Positions 13,101 through 28,100 of a stretch of DNA of 64,000 nt are shown one piece after another (within the stretch, counting starts at the first letter, position 1; the number at the start of each line of letters is the position of its first letter). The stretch covers positions 62,001-126,000 of the forward strand of contig CANNZV010000259.1 of the NCBI GenBank assembly GCA_947561585.1. Direction: 5' to 3'. The stretch comes from Caprella mutica. Its lineage: Eukaryota > Arthropoda > Malacostraca > Amphipoda > Caprellidae. A program made the position numbers and the translations under genes. A model generated the notes under the pieces. The model made no database searches. It was not told the origin of the DNA and was given only the letters and a program-made list of their open reading frames with translations.

Positions 13101-16100
13101 AACCGTGCCATTAACATGGAATTGTATTGTCCAATATAATATGATTATATTCCAAAATAGATACATTAAATTTAAGATATTTAACTATAAAATATGAGAA
13201 AAATAAAAACTCACTGGAAAATAGAGCTTCGTTAATCCTTGTTATACTTTATTTCAAGATTTTCAGAAATTCTTAGAGGGCATAAAAAATTCCTCAAATT
13301 AGATAAAGTGATTCAAAGTATCAAATAGTGTATATTTTCTTATTTTAAAGGTCATGGATGCAAAGGAAAATGGAAAGGAAAATCACCTGTGAAATGCAAG
13401 ATAAAGTCTGGATATTGCCGAAAGTACAGATCTTGTGAAACATCTCAAAAACTCAAAGGATGCAGCAGTTACATTTCATGTTCTAAGAGAAACCCTTTGA
13501 CGAAGAAGATATTTAGACATAAATTCCCAATATGCAGATGCGGAGAAGTCTACATTAAGTCACTTTCAACTTGTTTAGCAATTCCCCGAAGAGGTACAGT
13601 TTGTTCCTATATATTCAATTATGCTCTACTCTATCAGCAGAAAATAAGGTTCTAAAAAAATATTTATTCCTTTCGCAGGTAAAACAAAAAGACAAACTTG
13701 TATCAGAACGGGTGTGTTTACTACCATAACTGGACCAGTGAAACCAATTAAGCCGGTCAGACCAATTAAACCAATCAGACCCATTAAACCAATCAGACCC
13801 ATTAAACCAACCAGACCCATTAAACCAACCAGACCATCGAAGAAAAGATGCTTCAATTATTTGAGTAATTGTTACGATGTCAATGTTTGCACAAAGAGAG
13901 GAGGTTACGAGCAACAGAGACTGTGTGACTTGAAGCAAGTTTGTTACAAAAGAAAGAAGAGGAGTGGCTCTTGGAAGAAGAAGAAATTCTGCAGTTCTAA
14001 TCGGAAATATAATGTCCTCACTAAATCCTGTGTTAAACCGCAAAGAAGTACGTACTTCGATCTTTTTTTTTTAACAATAACAGTATAAGTTCATGCTTGA
14101 TATACATTTTAAACTTTAAATTTAATTTTTGCCAGAATCATCGTGCTCTGTGTACGGAAAAGAAAAAAATTCTGTCATATGCAAAGTCGTATATGGAAAA
14201 TGCTTCAGCTACAAAGGATGTGAAAACAATGAAAAACTCAAGGGCTGTCCACGTGCTACCATTAAATGTATCTCTAAGAATACATTTTTCTCGTCTAAAG
14301 TGATTACTAGCACCCCTGTTTGCAAGAATAATGAATTCTTCTCTGTTGAATATTTAGTATGCCTTCCCATGCCCAAAAATTGGAAAGCTATTGCAGGTAC
14401 AGTATTCTATAGTATCAAATATGGTACATGATAAATGATTTTGTTCGCATTTAATACATTTTTTTTTCCAGGTAACAGATCGAAGTGCATCCGCACTGGA
14501 TTTTTACAGAAACCAAAATTAATTGAAGAAACACGAAAAATGATAGATGATTATAGAAAGAAAGATAGGTATTGGTACAAATACTTGAAATCTTTATTCT
14601 CACAATCAATAAAGAATACCTGTAAAAAGAGAAGATCTTGTAAAGGCAGTACTTGTTCATACATCCTCCAAAACTGCGAAGATATAGTCTCTTGCAAGAA
14701 AAGAAGGAAACCAACGGTTAATCGGCAATGTAAATTAATGAAAAAATGTTATGTGAGAAACGAAACGAGCGGTCGGTATACTTTGAAGAACGTATGCCCC
14801 AGAGGACGTGTATTGGACATGAGGTCAAGGAAATGTGTGAAGAAAATCAAGAAAGGTGAGTGTTTGATGTAAATTAGAATATATAAATATGATATTAAAA
14901 TTACAAATATAGTTAGATAAGTTACTCATCTATAAGTAGATTCAAATACTTAACCAATTGATTAGATGTATAACATAATATTATTATAAAGACGATTACT
15001 TTTCCTTAACCTGAGAAATTAACTAGCCCATCATTAGAAGTTTAAAGGTCTCCTCCATTCTATTTTTTTATTTCTCTATTCATTAGAACTAGGGTTACTG
15101 GAAATAAAACTGCAAATGATTTCAAATTTGGTTCTATAGATTTATTATAATATGAAATTTCAGTTTTCAATTCCGTTCTTCCTTCTACCCTATGAATTTC
15201 AAACAAAGAAAAAACCCTAATGTTCGATATGCTAACTAGTTCCGACAAATTCAAAACAATAACAAAGCTGATTCAAAAACAACAGACCCATATAAAGTAT
15301 CCAAGTACCTAATTAAGTATTTTGTACTAAAAGTTTCATTTCATACATTATATCATTTTTGCGATGTTAATTTAAAAAATGTATTAGAATAGGTATGTAT
15401 ATACGAAACATATCTACTAAGTATTCGTACTCTTTCTTCTAATGAATCTGAGGAAGATTTAAAGTTAAATGTGAATACTTCTTATATAATTAATTGTGAA
15501 CAGAATACCTAATCGATTTCTTTTCTGTAATCTGTGATACGTTATATAACCTTAGCTGTACAAATCTAAAGCAATTCCAGATTTTTTTAAGTAGAGTGGA
15601 GAGGAGCTTCAAATCCTAATCGCTTTTTTTTTCTTTGACCCATTATGAAATATCTAACTTCAGAACATTAATGTTAAATTTATTTAATTGGAGTTATTGA
15701 TAGGAATAGAAGCTTTGCAAAATATATCAGTTTTTGGTCGATCTAGTTATGCATACGTAATTTCATGATCATTATCGTGCATCTTGTTCGAATTTTGAAG
15801 AAAATTCAATTTTAAAATCCACATTTATTTATCAAAAGAATTGATGTATCAAATAGTGTTTATTTTCTTATTTTAAAGGTCATGGATGCAAAGGAAAATG
15901 GAAAGGAAAATCCCATGTGAAATGCAAGATAAAGTCTGGATATTGCCGAAAGTACAGATCTTGTGAAACATCTCAAAAACTCAAAGGATGCAGCAGTTAC
16001 ATTTCATGTTCTAAGAGAAACCCTTTGACGAAGAAGATATTTAGACATAAATTCCCAATATGCAGATGCGGAGAAGTCTACATTAAGTCACTTTCAACTT

Positions 16101-19100
16101 GTTTAGCTATTCCCCGAAGAGGTACAGTTTGTTCCTATATATTCAATTATGCTCTGCACTATCATTTGAACATAAAGTTCTAAAAATATGTTTATTCCAT
16201 TCACAGGTAAAACAAAAAGACAAACTTGTATCAGAACGGGTGTGTTTACTGCCATAACTGGACCTATTAAACCAGTGAAACCAATTAAGCCAATCAGACC
16301 AATTAAACCAATCAGACCCATCAAACCAATCAGACCCATTAAACCAATCAGACCCATTAAACCAATCAGACCCATCAAGCCAATCAGACCCATTAAACCA
16401 ATCAGACCCATTAAACCAACCAGACCATCGAAGAAAAGATGCTTCAATTATTTGAGTAATTGTTACGATGTCAATGTTTGCACAAAGAGAGGAGGTTACG
16501 AGCAACAGAGACTGTGTGACTTGAAGCAAGTTTGTTACAAGAGAAAGAAGAGGGGTGGCTCTTGGAAGAAGAAGAAATTCTGCAGTTCTAATCGGAAATA
16601 TAATGTCCTCACTAAATCCTGTGTTAAACCGCAAAGAAGTACGTACTTCGATTTTTTTTTGGAACAATAACAGTATAAGTTCATGTTTGATATACATTTT
16701 AAACTTTAAATTAATTTTTCGCCAGAATCATCGTGCTCTGTGTACGGAAAGGAAAAAAATTCTGTCATATGCAAAGTCGTATATGGAAAATGCTTCAGCT
16801 ACAAAGGATGTGAAAACAATGAAAAACTCAAGGGCTGTCCACGTGCTACCATTAAATGTATCTCTAAGAATACATTTTTCTCGTCTAAAGTGATTACTAG
16901 CACCCCTGTTTGCAAGAATAATGAATTCTTCTCTGTTGAATATTTAGTATGCCTTCCCATGCCCAAAAATTGGAAAGCTATTGCAGGTACAGTATTCTAT
17001 AGTATCAAATATGGTACATGATAAATGATTTTGTTCACATTTAATATATATATATTTTTTTTTCCCAGGTAACAGATCGAAGTGCATCCGCACTGGCTTT
17101 TTACAGAAACCAAAATTAATTGAAGAAACACGAAAAATGATAGATGATTATAGAAAGAAAGATAGGTATTGGTACAAATACTTGAAATCTTTATTCTCAC
17201 AATCAATAAAGAATACCTGTAAAAAGAGAAGATCTTGTAAAGGCAGTACTTGTTCATACATCCTTCAAAACTGCGAAGATATAGTCTCGTGCAAGAAAAG
17301 AAGGAAGCCAACGGTTAATCGGCAATGTAAATTGATGAAAAAATGTTATGAGAGAAACGGAACGAGCGGTCGCTATACTTTGAAGAACGTATGCCCCAGA
17401 GGACGTGTATTGGACATGAGGTCAAGGAAATGTGTGAAGAAAATCAAGAAAGGTGAGTCTTTAATATAATAATAGATATAGAAGATATAAATATGATGTT
17501 AAAATTACAAAAATAGTTAGATAAGTTACTCATCTATAAGCAGATTTAAATACTTAACCAATTGATTAGATGTATAACATAATATTATTATAAAGACGAT
17601 TTCTTTTCCTTAACCTGAGAAATTAACTAGCCCATCATTAAAAGTTTAAAGGTCTCCTCCATTCTATTTTTTTATTTCTCTATTCATTAGAACTAGGGTT
17701 ACTGGATATAAAACTGCAAATGATTTCAAATTTGGTTCTATAGATTTATTATAATATGAAATTTCAGTTTTTATTTCCGTTCTTTCTTCTACCCTCTGAA
17801 TTTCAAAAAAAGAAAAAGTCCGAATGTTCGATATGGTAACTAGATCCGACAAATTCAAAACAATAACAAAGCTGATTCAAAAACAATAGACCCATATAAA
17901 GTATCCAAGTACCCAATTAAGTATTTCTTGCTAAAAGTTTTCTTTTCATATATCAAATCAATTTTCCGATGTTAATTTAAAAAATGTATTAGAATAGGTA
18001 TGTATATACGAGACATACCTACTAAGTATGCGTACTTTTTCTTCTAATGAAAGAGTTAAAGTTAAATATGAATATTTCTTATATGATTAATTGTGAACAG
18101 AATACTTGATCGATTTCTTTTCTGTAATCTGTGATACGTTGTATAACCTTAGCTGTACAAATCTAAAGCAATTCCAGATTTTTTAAAGTAGAGTGGAGAG
18201 GAGCTTTAAATCCTAATCGTTTTTTTTTTCTTTGACCCATTATGAAATATCTAACTTCAGAACATTAATAATAAATTTATTTAATTGAGTTATTGATAGG
18301 AATAGAAGCTTTGCAAAATATATCAGTTTTTGGTCGATCTAGTTATGCATACGTAATTTCATGATCATTATCGTGCATCTTGTTCGAATTTTGAAGAAAA
18401 TTCAATTTTAAAATCCACATTTATTCATCAAAAGAATTGATGTATCAAATAGTGTTTATTTTCTTATTTTAAAGGTCATGGATGCAAAGGAAAATGGAAA
18501 GGAAAATCCCCTGTGAAATGCAAGATAAAGTCTGGATATTGCCGAAAGTACAGATCTTGTGAAACATCTCAAAAACTCAAAGGATGCAGCAGTTACATTT
18601 CATGTTCTAAGAGAAACCCTTTGACGAAGAAGATATTTAGACATAAATTCCCAATATGCAGATGCGGAGAAGTTTACATTAAGTCACTTTCAACTTGTTT
18701 AGCTATTCCCCGAAGAGGTACAGTTTGTTCCTATATATTCAATTATGCTCTGCACTATCATTTGAACATAAAGTTCTAAAAATATGTTTATTCCATTCAC
18801 AGGTAAAACAAAAAGACAAACTTGTATCAGAACGGGTGTGTTTACTGCCATAACTGGACCTATTAAACCAGTGAAACCAATTAAGCCAATCAGACCAATT
18901 AAACCAATCAGACCCATCAAACCAATCAGACCCATTAAACCAATCAGACCCATTAAACCAATCAGACCCATCAAGCCAATCAGACCCATTAAACCAATCA
19001 GACCCATTAAACCAACCAGACCATCGAAGAAAAGATGCTTCAATTATTTGAGTAATTGTTACGATGTCAATGTTTGCACAAAGAGAGGAGGTTACGAGCA

Positions 19101-22100
19101 ACAGAGACTGTGTGACTTGAAGCAAGTTTGTTACAAGAGAAAGAAGAGGGGTGGCTCTTGGAAGAAGAAGAAATTCTGCAGTTCTAATCGGAAATATAAT
19201 GTCCTCACTAAATCCTGTGCTAAACCGCAAAGAAGTACGTACTTCGATTTTTTTTTGGAACAACAACAGTATAAGTTCATGTTTGATATACATTTTAAAC
19301 TTTAAATTAATTTTTCGCCAGAATCATCGTGCTCTGTGTACGGAAAGGAAAAAACTTCTGTCATATGCAAAGTCGTATATGGAAAATGCTTCAGCTACAA
19401 AGGATGTGAAAACAATGAAAAACTCAAGGGCTGTCCACGTGCTACCATTAAATGTATCTCTAAGAATACATTTTTCTCGTCTAAAAAGATTACTAGCACC
19501 CCTGTTTGCAAGAATAATGAATTCTTCTCTGTTGAATATTTAGTATGCCTTCCCATGCCCAAAAATTGGAAAGCTATTGCAGGTACAGTATTCTATAATA
19601 TCAAATATGGTACATGATAAATTATTTTGTTCACATTTTATATATATATAAATATATATTATTTCCCAGGTAACAGATCGAAGTGCATCCGCACTGGCTT
19701 TTTACAGAAGCCAAAATTAATTGAAGAAACACGAAAAATGATAGATGATTATAGAAAGAAAGATAGGTATTGGTACAAATACTTGAAATCTTTATTCTCA
19801 CAATCAATAAAGAATACCTGTAAAAAGAGAAAATCTTGTAGAGGCAGTACTTGTTCATACATCCTCCAAAACTGCGAAGATATAGTCTCGTGCAAGAAAA
19901 GAAGGAAACCAACTGTTAATCGGCAATGTAAATTGATGAAGAAATGTTATGAGAGGAACGGAACGAGCGGTCGGTATACTTTGAAGAACGTATGCCCCAG
20001 AGGACGTGTATTGGACATGAGGTCAAGGAAATGTGTGAAGAAAATCAAGAAAGGTGAGTGTTTAATGTAAATTAGAGGATATAAATATGATATTAAAATT
20101 ACAAATATAGTTAGATAAGTTACTCATCTATAAGTAGATTTAAACACTTAACCAATTGATTAGATGTATAACATAATATTATTATAAAGACGATTACTTT
20201 TCCTTAACATGAGAAATTAACTAGACCATCATTAGAAGTTTAAAGGTCTCCTCCATTCTATTTTTTTATTTTTTTATTCATTAGAACTAGGGTTACTGGA
20301 TATAAAACTGCAAATGATTTCAAATTTGGTTCTATAGATTTATTATAATATGAAATTTCAGTTTTTATTTCCGTTCTTTCTTCTACCCTCTGAATTTCAA
20401 AAAAAGAAAAAGTCCGAATGTTCGATATGGTAACTAGATCCGACAAATTCAAAACAATAACAAAGCTGATTCAAAAACAATAGACCCATATAAAGTATCC
20501 AAGTACCCAATTAAGTATTTCTTGCTAAAAGTTTTCTTTTCATATATCAAATCAATTTTCCGATGTTAATTTAAAAAATGTATTAGAATAGGTATGTATA
20601 TACGAGGCATACCTACTAAGTATGCGTACTTTTTCTTCTAATGAAAGAGTTAAAGTTAAATATGAATATTTCTTATATGATTAATTGTGAACAGAATACT
20701 TGATCGATTTCTTTTCTGTAATCTGTGATACGTTGTATAACCTTAGCTGTACAAATCTAAAGCAATTCCAGATTTTTTAAAGTAGAGTGGAGAGGAGCTT
20801 TAAATCCTAATAGTTTTTTTTTCTGATCCATTATGAAATATCTAAATTCAGAACAATTTAGTAATACATTACTGTTAAATTTATTTAATTGAGTTATTGA
20901 TAGGAATAGAAGCTTTGAAAAATATATCAGTTTTTGGTCGATCTAGTTATGCATACGTAATTTCATGATCATTATCGTGCATCTTGTTCGAATTTTGAAG
21001 AAAATTCAATTTTAAAATCTATATTTTTTTTTATTAAAGATATTGATTCAAAGTATCATAAGGTGTATATTTTCTTATTTTAAAGGTCATGGATGCAAAG
21101 GAAAATGGAAAGGAAAATCACCTGTGAAATGCAAGATAAAGTCTGGATATTGCCGAAAGTACAGATCTTGTGAAACATCTCAAAAACTCAAAGGATGCAG
21201 CAGTTACATTTCATGTTCTAAGAGAAACCCTTTGACGAAGAAGATATTTAGACATAAATTCCCAATATGCAGATGCGGAGAAGTCTACATTAAGTCACTT
21301 TCAACTTGTTTAGCAATTCCCCGAAGAGGTACAATATGTTCCTATATATTCAATTATGCTCTACTCTATCAGCAGAAAATAAAGTTCTAAAAAAATATTT
21401 ATTCCTTTCGCAGGTAAAACAAAAAGACAAACTTGTATCAGAACGGGTGTGTTTACTACCATAACTGGACCAGTGAAACCAATTAAGCCAGTCAGACCAA
21501 TTAAACCAATCAGACCCATTGAACCAATCAGACCCATTAAACCAATCAGACCCATTAAACCAATCAGACCCATTAAACCAATCAGACCCATTAAACCAAT
21601 CAGACCCATTAAACCAATCAGACCCATTAAACCAATCAGACCCATTAAACCAACCAGACCATCGAAGAAAAGATGCTTCAATTATTTGAGTAATTGTTAC
21701 GATGTCAATGTTTGCACAAAGAGAGGAGGTTACGAGCAACAGAGACTGTGTGACTTGAAGCAAGTTTGTTACAAGAGAAAGAAGAGGGGTGGCTCTTGGA
21801 AGAAGAAGAAATTCTGCAGTTCTAATCGGAAATATAATGTCCTCACTAAATCCTGTGTTAAACCGCAAAGAAGTACGTACTTCGATTTTTTTTTGGAACA
21901 ACAACAGTATAAGTTCATGTTTGATATACATTTTAAACTTTAAATTAATTTTTCGCCAGAATCATCGTGCTCTGTGTACGGAAAGGAAAAAAATTCTGTC
22001 ATATGCAAAGTCGTATATGGAAAATGCTTCAGCTACAAAGGATGTGAAAACAATAAAAAACTCAAGGGCTGTCCACGTGCTACCATTAAATGTATCTCTA

Positions 22101-25100
22101 AGAATACATTTTTCTCGTCTAAAGTGATAACTAGCACCCCTGTTTGCAAGAATAATGAATTCTTCTCTGTTGAATATTTAGTGTGCCTTCCCATGCCCAG
22201 AAATTGGAAAGCTATTGCAGGTACAGTATTCTATAATATCAAATATGGTACATGATAAATTATTTTGTTCACATTTTATATATATATAAATATATATTAT
22301 TTCCCAGGTAACAGATCGAAGTGCATCCGCACTGGCTTTTTACAGAAGCCAAAATTAATTGAAGAAACACGAAAAATGATAGATGATTATAGAAAGAAAG
22401 ATAGGTATTGGTACAAATACTTGAAATCTTTATTCTCACAATCAATAAAGAATACCTGTAAAAAGAGAAGATCTTGTAGAGGTAGTACTTGTTCATACAT
22501 CCTCCAAAACTGCGAAGATATAGTCTCGTGCAGGAAAAGAAGGAAACCAACTGTTAATCGGCAATGTAAATTGATGAAGAAATGTTATGAGAGGAACGGA
22601 ACGAGCGGTCGGTATACTTTGAAGAACGTATGCCCCAGAGGACGTGTATTGGACATGAGGTCAAGGAAATGTGTGAAGAAAATCAAGAAAGGTGAGTCTT
22701 TAATATAGAATAGAAAATCTAAATTTTCTTTTAAAAGTTCGAAGAAAATAAGATAAGTTACACATACATGAATTCTTTGCCAATTGATGCAATAGATAAC
22801 AAAATATTATTATAAAGAAGATTACTTTTCCGTAATTTCAGAAATCAACTCTCATTATATTATTAAATCCTATTATTTGATCCATTATGAAATGTCTACA
22901 ATTCAAAGCAATCTAGTAATATATTACAATTAGATTTATTTCACTGGAGTAATTGATAGGAATAGAAGCTTCGTCAAAAATATATGAGTTTTTGGTCGAT
23001 CTAGTTATACCTACGTAATTTCATGATCATTATCGTTCATGTTCTTAGAATTATGAAAATTTCTCAATTTTAAAATCCATATTTATTGATTGGAGGAATT
23101 GATGTATCTTAAAGTGTATATTTTCTTATTTTAAAGGTCATGGATGCAAAGGAAAATGGAAAGGAAAATCTCCTGTGAAATGCAAGATAAAGTCTGGATA
23201 TTGCCGAAAGTACAGATCTTGTGAAACATCTCAAAAACTCAAAGGATGCAGCAGTTACATTTCATGTTCTAAGAGAAACCCTTTGACGAAGAAGATATTT
23301 AGACATAAATTCCCAATATGCAGATGCGGAGAAGTCTACATTAAGTCACTTTCAACTTGTTTAGCTATTCCCCGAAGAGGTACAGTTTGTTCCTATATAT
23401 TCAATTATTCTCAACTCTATCAGCAGAAAATAAGGTTCTAATAAAATATTTATTCTTGTCGCAGGTAAAACAAAAAGAAAAACTTGTATCAGAACGGGTG
23501 TGTTTACCGCCATAACTGGTCCTGTTAAACCAGTCAAACCTATCAGACCAGGAAAACCTATTAGACCAGGAAAACCTATTAGACCAGGAAAACCTGTTAG
23601 ACCAGGTAGACCAGGAAGACCTGGAAGACCAGGAAAACCTGGAAGACCAGGAAGACCTGTTAGACCAGGAAGACCCGTTAGACCAGGAAGACCTGTTAGA
23701 CCAGGAAGACCTGTTAGACCAGGAAGACCTGTTAGACCAGGAAGACCTGTTAGACCAGGAAGACCTGTTAGACCAGGAAGACCTGTTAGACCAGGAAGAC
23801 CAGGACGACCTGTTAGACCAGGAAGACCAGGACGACCTGTTAGACCAGGAAGACCTGTTAGACCAGGAAGACCTGTTAGACCAGGAAGACCTGTTAGACC
23901 AGGAAGACCTGTTAGACCAGGAAGACCTGTTAGACCAGGAAGACCTGTTAGACCAGGAAGACCTGTTAGACCAGGAAGACCTGTTAGACCAGGAAGACCT
24001 GTTAGACCAGGAAGACCTGTTAGACCAGGAAGACCTGTTAGACCGGGAAGACCAGGAAGACCTATTAAACCAGGAAGACCAATCAGGCCAGGAAGACCAG
24101 GACATAAGCATGGAAAGGGACATAAACATGGAAAGGGACATAAGCATGGAATGGGACATAAGCATTGGAAGGGACATAAGCATGGAAAGGGACATAAGCA
24201 TGGAAAGGGACATAAGCATGGAATGGGACATAAGCATGGAAAGGGACATAAGCATGGAAAGGGACATAAGCATGGAAAGGGGCACAAACATGGAAAAGGA
24301 CATAAACATGGAAAGGGACATAAGCATGGAAAGGGACATAAGCATGGAATGGGAAATAAGCATTGGAAGGGACATAAGCATGGAAAGGGACATAAGCATG
24401 GAAAGGGACATAAGCATGGAATGGGACATAAGCATTGGAAGGGACATAAGCATGGAAAGGGACATAAGCATGGAAAGGGACATAAGCATGGAATGGGACA
24501 TAAGCATTGGAAGGGACATAAGCATGGAAAGGGACATAAGCATGGAAAGGGACATAAGCATGGAATGGGACATAAGCATTGGAAGGGACATAAGCATGGA
24601 AAGGGACATAAGCATGGAAAGGGACATAAGCATGGAATGGGACATAAGCATTGGAAGGGACATAAGCATGGAAAGGGACATAAGCATGGAATGGGACATA
24701 AGCATTGGAAGGGACATAAGCATGGAAAGGGACATAAGCATGGAAAGGGACATAAGCATGGAAAGGGTCATAAGCATGGAAAGGGACATAAGCATGGAAA
24801 AGGACATAAGAAATGGCGAGGAAAAGGACATAAGTACGGAAAGGGACATAAGCATGGAAAGGGAAATAAGCATGGACGTGGAAAACGACACAGACATCAC
24901 AGGCGACCTTATTTTAGAGATACTGGTACACATCAATCTGATTACCTTCCACCCGGAGTTCCAAATTCCAATCTACCATTCTTTGATAATTCAGTCAAAA
25001 CTCATTATTCAATAATCAACAAGAGCACTAGCGAACGTGGTGTATTGCATAATAGTCAGCCTTGGAATCAAAACGCCATAGCCGTTAATTTCGATAGTGA

Positions 25101-28100
25101 GGACTTCAACATTGATAACTATGTCAACAATTACCAGTGCCAAGAAGATGGGGAAATACCATTTGCTCTTGGCCATTCTCAATTGCAGTGCTACAAGATC
25201 TATGTGAATTATGGCAGTGGAGATGAAAAGGTGTGTTCAAGACTCTATGTCCATTCACTTATTAAACAACAAAATTTTCGATGCTTTGTTTCAGAATTAT
25301 AATTGCCGTTTATTGAAGTTAACCAATCTTCTAAAAACCTCCTACAGAAGAGGCTTTTTTTATTTGTAGCGTCATGAAGAAATGTTAATTGTGAAAGAGA
25401 CTATATTAGAGTTCAGAAAATCCAATAATTATTAGCGAAACAACCTAACACAAATTGAATTTCTTATGTAATACTAATGACTTCTACACACTTCTAAGTG
25501 ACTTTGTAATATAATGTAACTATTCGTATTGCAGGAACAAATAGTTGGCTGTAAAAACTACTTTGTTTGCATAGAGGGAGAAATCACTCCTTCCATAGAC
25601 TATTGTGACGATGGTCAATTCTTCGACTTCAATGTTACTGATTGCATCAACGGCACAGCTTGTGAGTAACACGATCATAATGTCAACTTTATTCATTTAT
25701 TAACAGAGCAAAATGAACACTAGAAGTAATCTGACTTCACGTGGTATATCTTAGTTGTTTTAAACCTTTTTCAATGAGATACAACCACAGAACTTTTTCC
25801 AGTCGAGATTAGATGTCGCATGACTTGATACACATCACCATTGTGTAAAACGAAAATTCTTTTGTCATATTTAAATGACTGTAATACTTGGGTTTAAAAT
25901 TATTTCTATATGGCATTTTAAAACTTGAATTGTCTCTAAGTTCTACATTTTTGCCGGAGCCGTGTAAGGATTAAAACTGGGACAGAGATAGTGCAATAAT
26001 GAACACGTCTGTCTGGTGTACAATGACAGAAATATTTTATTTTATCTTCGACAAGAATTTCATAGCTACGCTGATTAACAAAATATTAACAAAAGGTCTA
26101 TGATATCGTTTTAGTTTTAAATTATTACGAAATACAAGAAAAGTTGATTAAGAAATGCAAGGCCAATGTTCAGAAATATCTATGAACAAGAGATTAAAAT
26201 AGATAACGATTAACCAGTGAATAGATTCTTCTTTGGAAAAAAAATATATATTAGTTTCCTATCGTTTGTTTGTTTGAAATTATTTATCTCAATTATCATT
26301 CATAAATTGTAATGTAGCTACATCTTCACATTTAATAATCTATTTCTTTATTTATAGATGAAAATTATGATTATCCTTCGGCGGAAGACTCCAAGAGAAC
26401 TAAAAGAAGAACCTTGGCATCAAATCATGACTATGAGAATCTAGAATATCTGGAATCCACGTATGATTTTGATGAAATGGCGGGCGAAACTGATCATCCC
26501 CAGATGAAAGACAATAGCGAATATCTTGTAAACGTTTTTTACAATTATGATAATGAAAATAAGACAGAAAAGGCAAGCGATGATTTGTATAACCTGTCGT
26601 ACCAATATAATGAGGATACTGATGGTACTTCTTACGATTCTGGTAATATGATAAGAATGGCAAGCGATGATTTGTATAACCAGTCAGACGAATATAGCGA
26701 GGATGCTGCTGACACTGTTTACGATTATGAAAATACACCAACAAGTGATGATGTGTATAACCTGACGGATGAATATAGCGAGGATACTGATGACATAGCT
26801 TACGATTATGAATATGAAAATACGACAGCAAGTGATGATGTGTATAACCTGAAAGACGACTTTAGCGAGGATACTGATAACCCTTCTTACGAATTTGAAA
26901 ATACGACAGCAAGTGATAATGTGTATTATGTGACGGACGAATATAGCAAGAATACTGATACTTCTTACGATTATGAAAATGAAAATTCGACAGCAAATGA
27001 TGATGTATATAACCTGAAAGATGACTTCAGCGAGGATACTGATAATACTTCTTACGAATATAAAAATGAAAATACGACAGAAAGTGATGATGTGTATTAC
27101 GTGACGGACGAATATAACAAGGATACTATTGACACTGCTGACAATTATGAAAGTGAAAATATGACAGCAAGTGATGACGTGTATTACGTGACGGACGAAT
27201 ATAGCGAGGAAATTGTTGATAATGCTGACGATTATGAAAGTGAAAATACGACAGCAAGTGAGGATGTTTATTACGGGCAGGACAAATTTAATGAGGATAC
27301 TGTTGACACTGCTGACAATTATGAAAGTGAAAAAATGACAGCAAGTGATGATGTGTATTACGCGACGGACGCATATAACGAGGATATTGTTGATACTGCT
27401 GACGATTATGAAAGTGAAAATAGTACGACAGCAAGTGATGATGTGTATTACACAACGGACAAATATAACAAGGATACTGTTAACACTGCTGACAATTATG
27501 AAAGTGAAAATAATATGACAGCAACTGAAGATGTGTATTACGTGACAGATGAATATAACGAAGATACTGTTGACAATACTGACGATTATGAAAGTGAAAA
27601 TACAACAGTAAGTGATGATGTGTATTACCCGACGGGCGAATATAACGAAGATACTGTTGACACTGCAGACGATTATGAAATTGAAAATAATACGACAGCA
27701 AGTGATGATGTTTATTACGTGACGGACGAATATGGTGAGGATACTGTTGACACTGCTGACGATTATGAAACTGAAAATAATACGATAGCAAGTGATGATG
27801 TATATTACGTGACGGACGAATATGGCGAGGATACTGTTGACACAGCTGACGATTATGAAAGTGAAAATACAACAGCAAGTGATGATGTGTATTACCCGAC
27901 GGACGAATATAACGAGGATACTGTTGACACTGCTGACGATTATGATAGTGGAAACACGACAGCAAGTGATGATGTGTATTACGTGACGGACGAATATGGA
28001 GAGGATACTGCTGACACCGCTGACGATTATGAAAGTGAAAATACGACAGCAAGTGATGATGTGTATTACGCGACGGACGGATATAACGAGGTCACTGTTG

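Noticed and set aside
13615..21931. - strand Gly/Leu/Met repeat frames over the KPIRP exons
   Set aside because: Reverse reading of the KPIRPI arrays; no splice or start context.
23527..24099. Collagen
   Set aside because: The unit is GRPVRP with Gly every six residues, not Gly at every third position; the Gly-Leu-Pro pattern on the reverse strand is a shadow.
23401..24936. A 511-residue open frame on the - strand (Met/Leu/Ser-rich, then Ser/Asn/Arg/Trp-rich)
   Set aside because: It is the mirror of the 18-bp repeats of exon 44; 18-bp periodicity keeps other frames open. The + strand frame is fixed by splice sites and flanking Cys exons.
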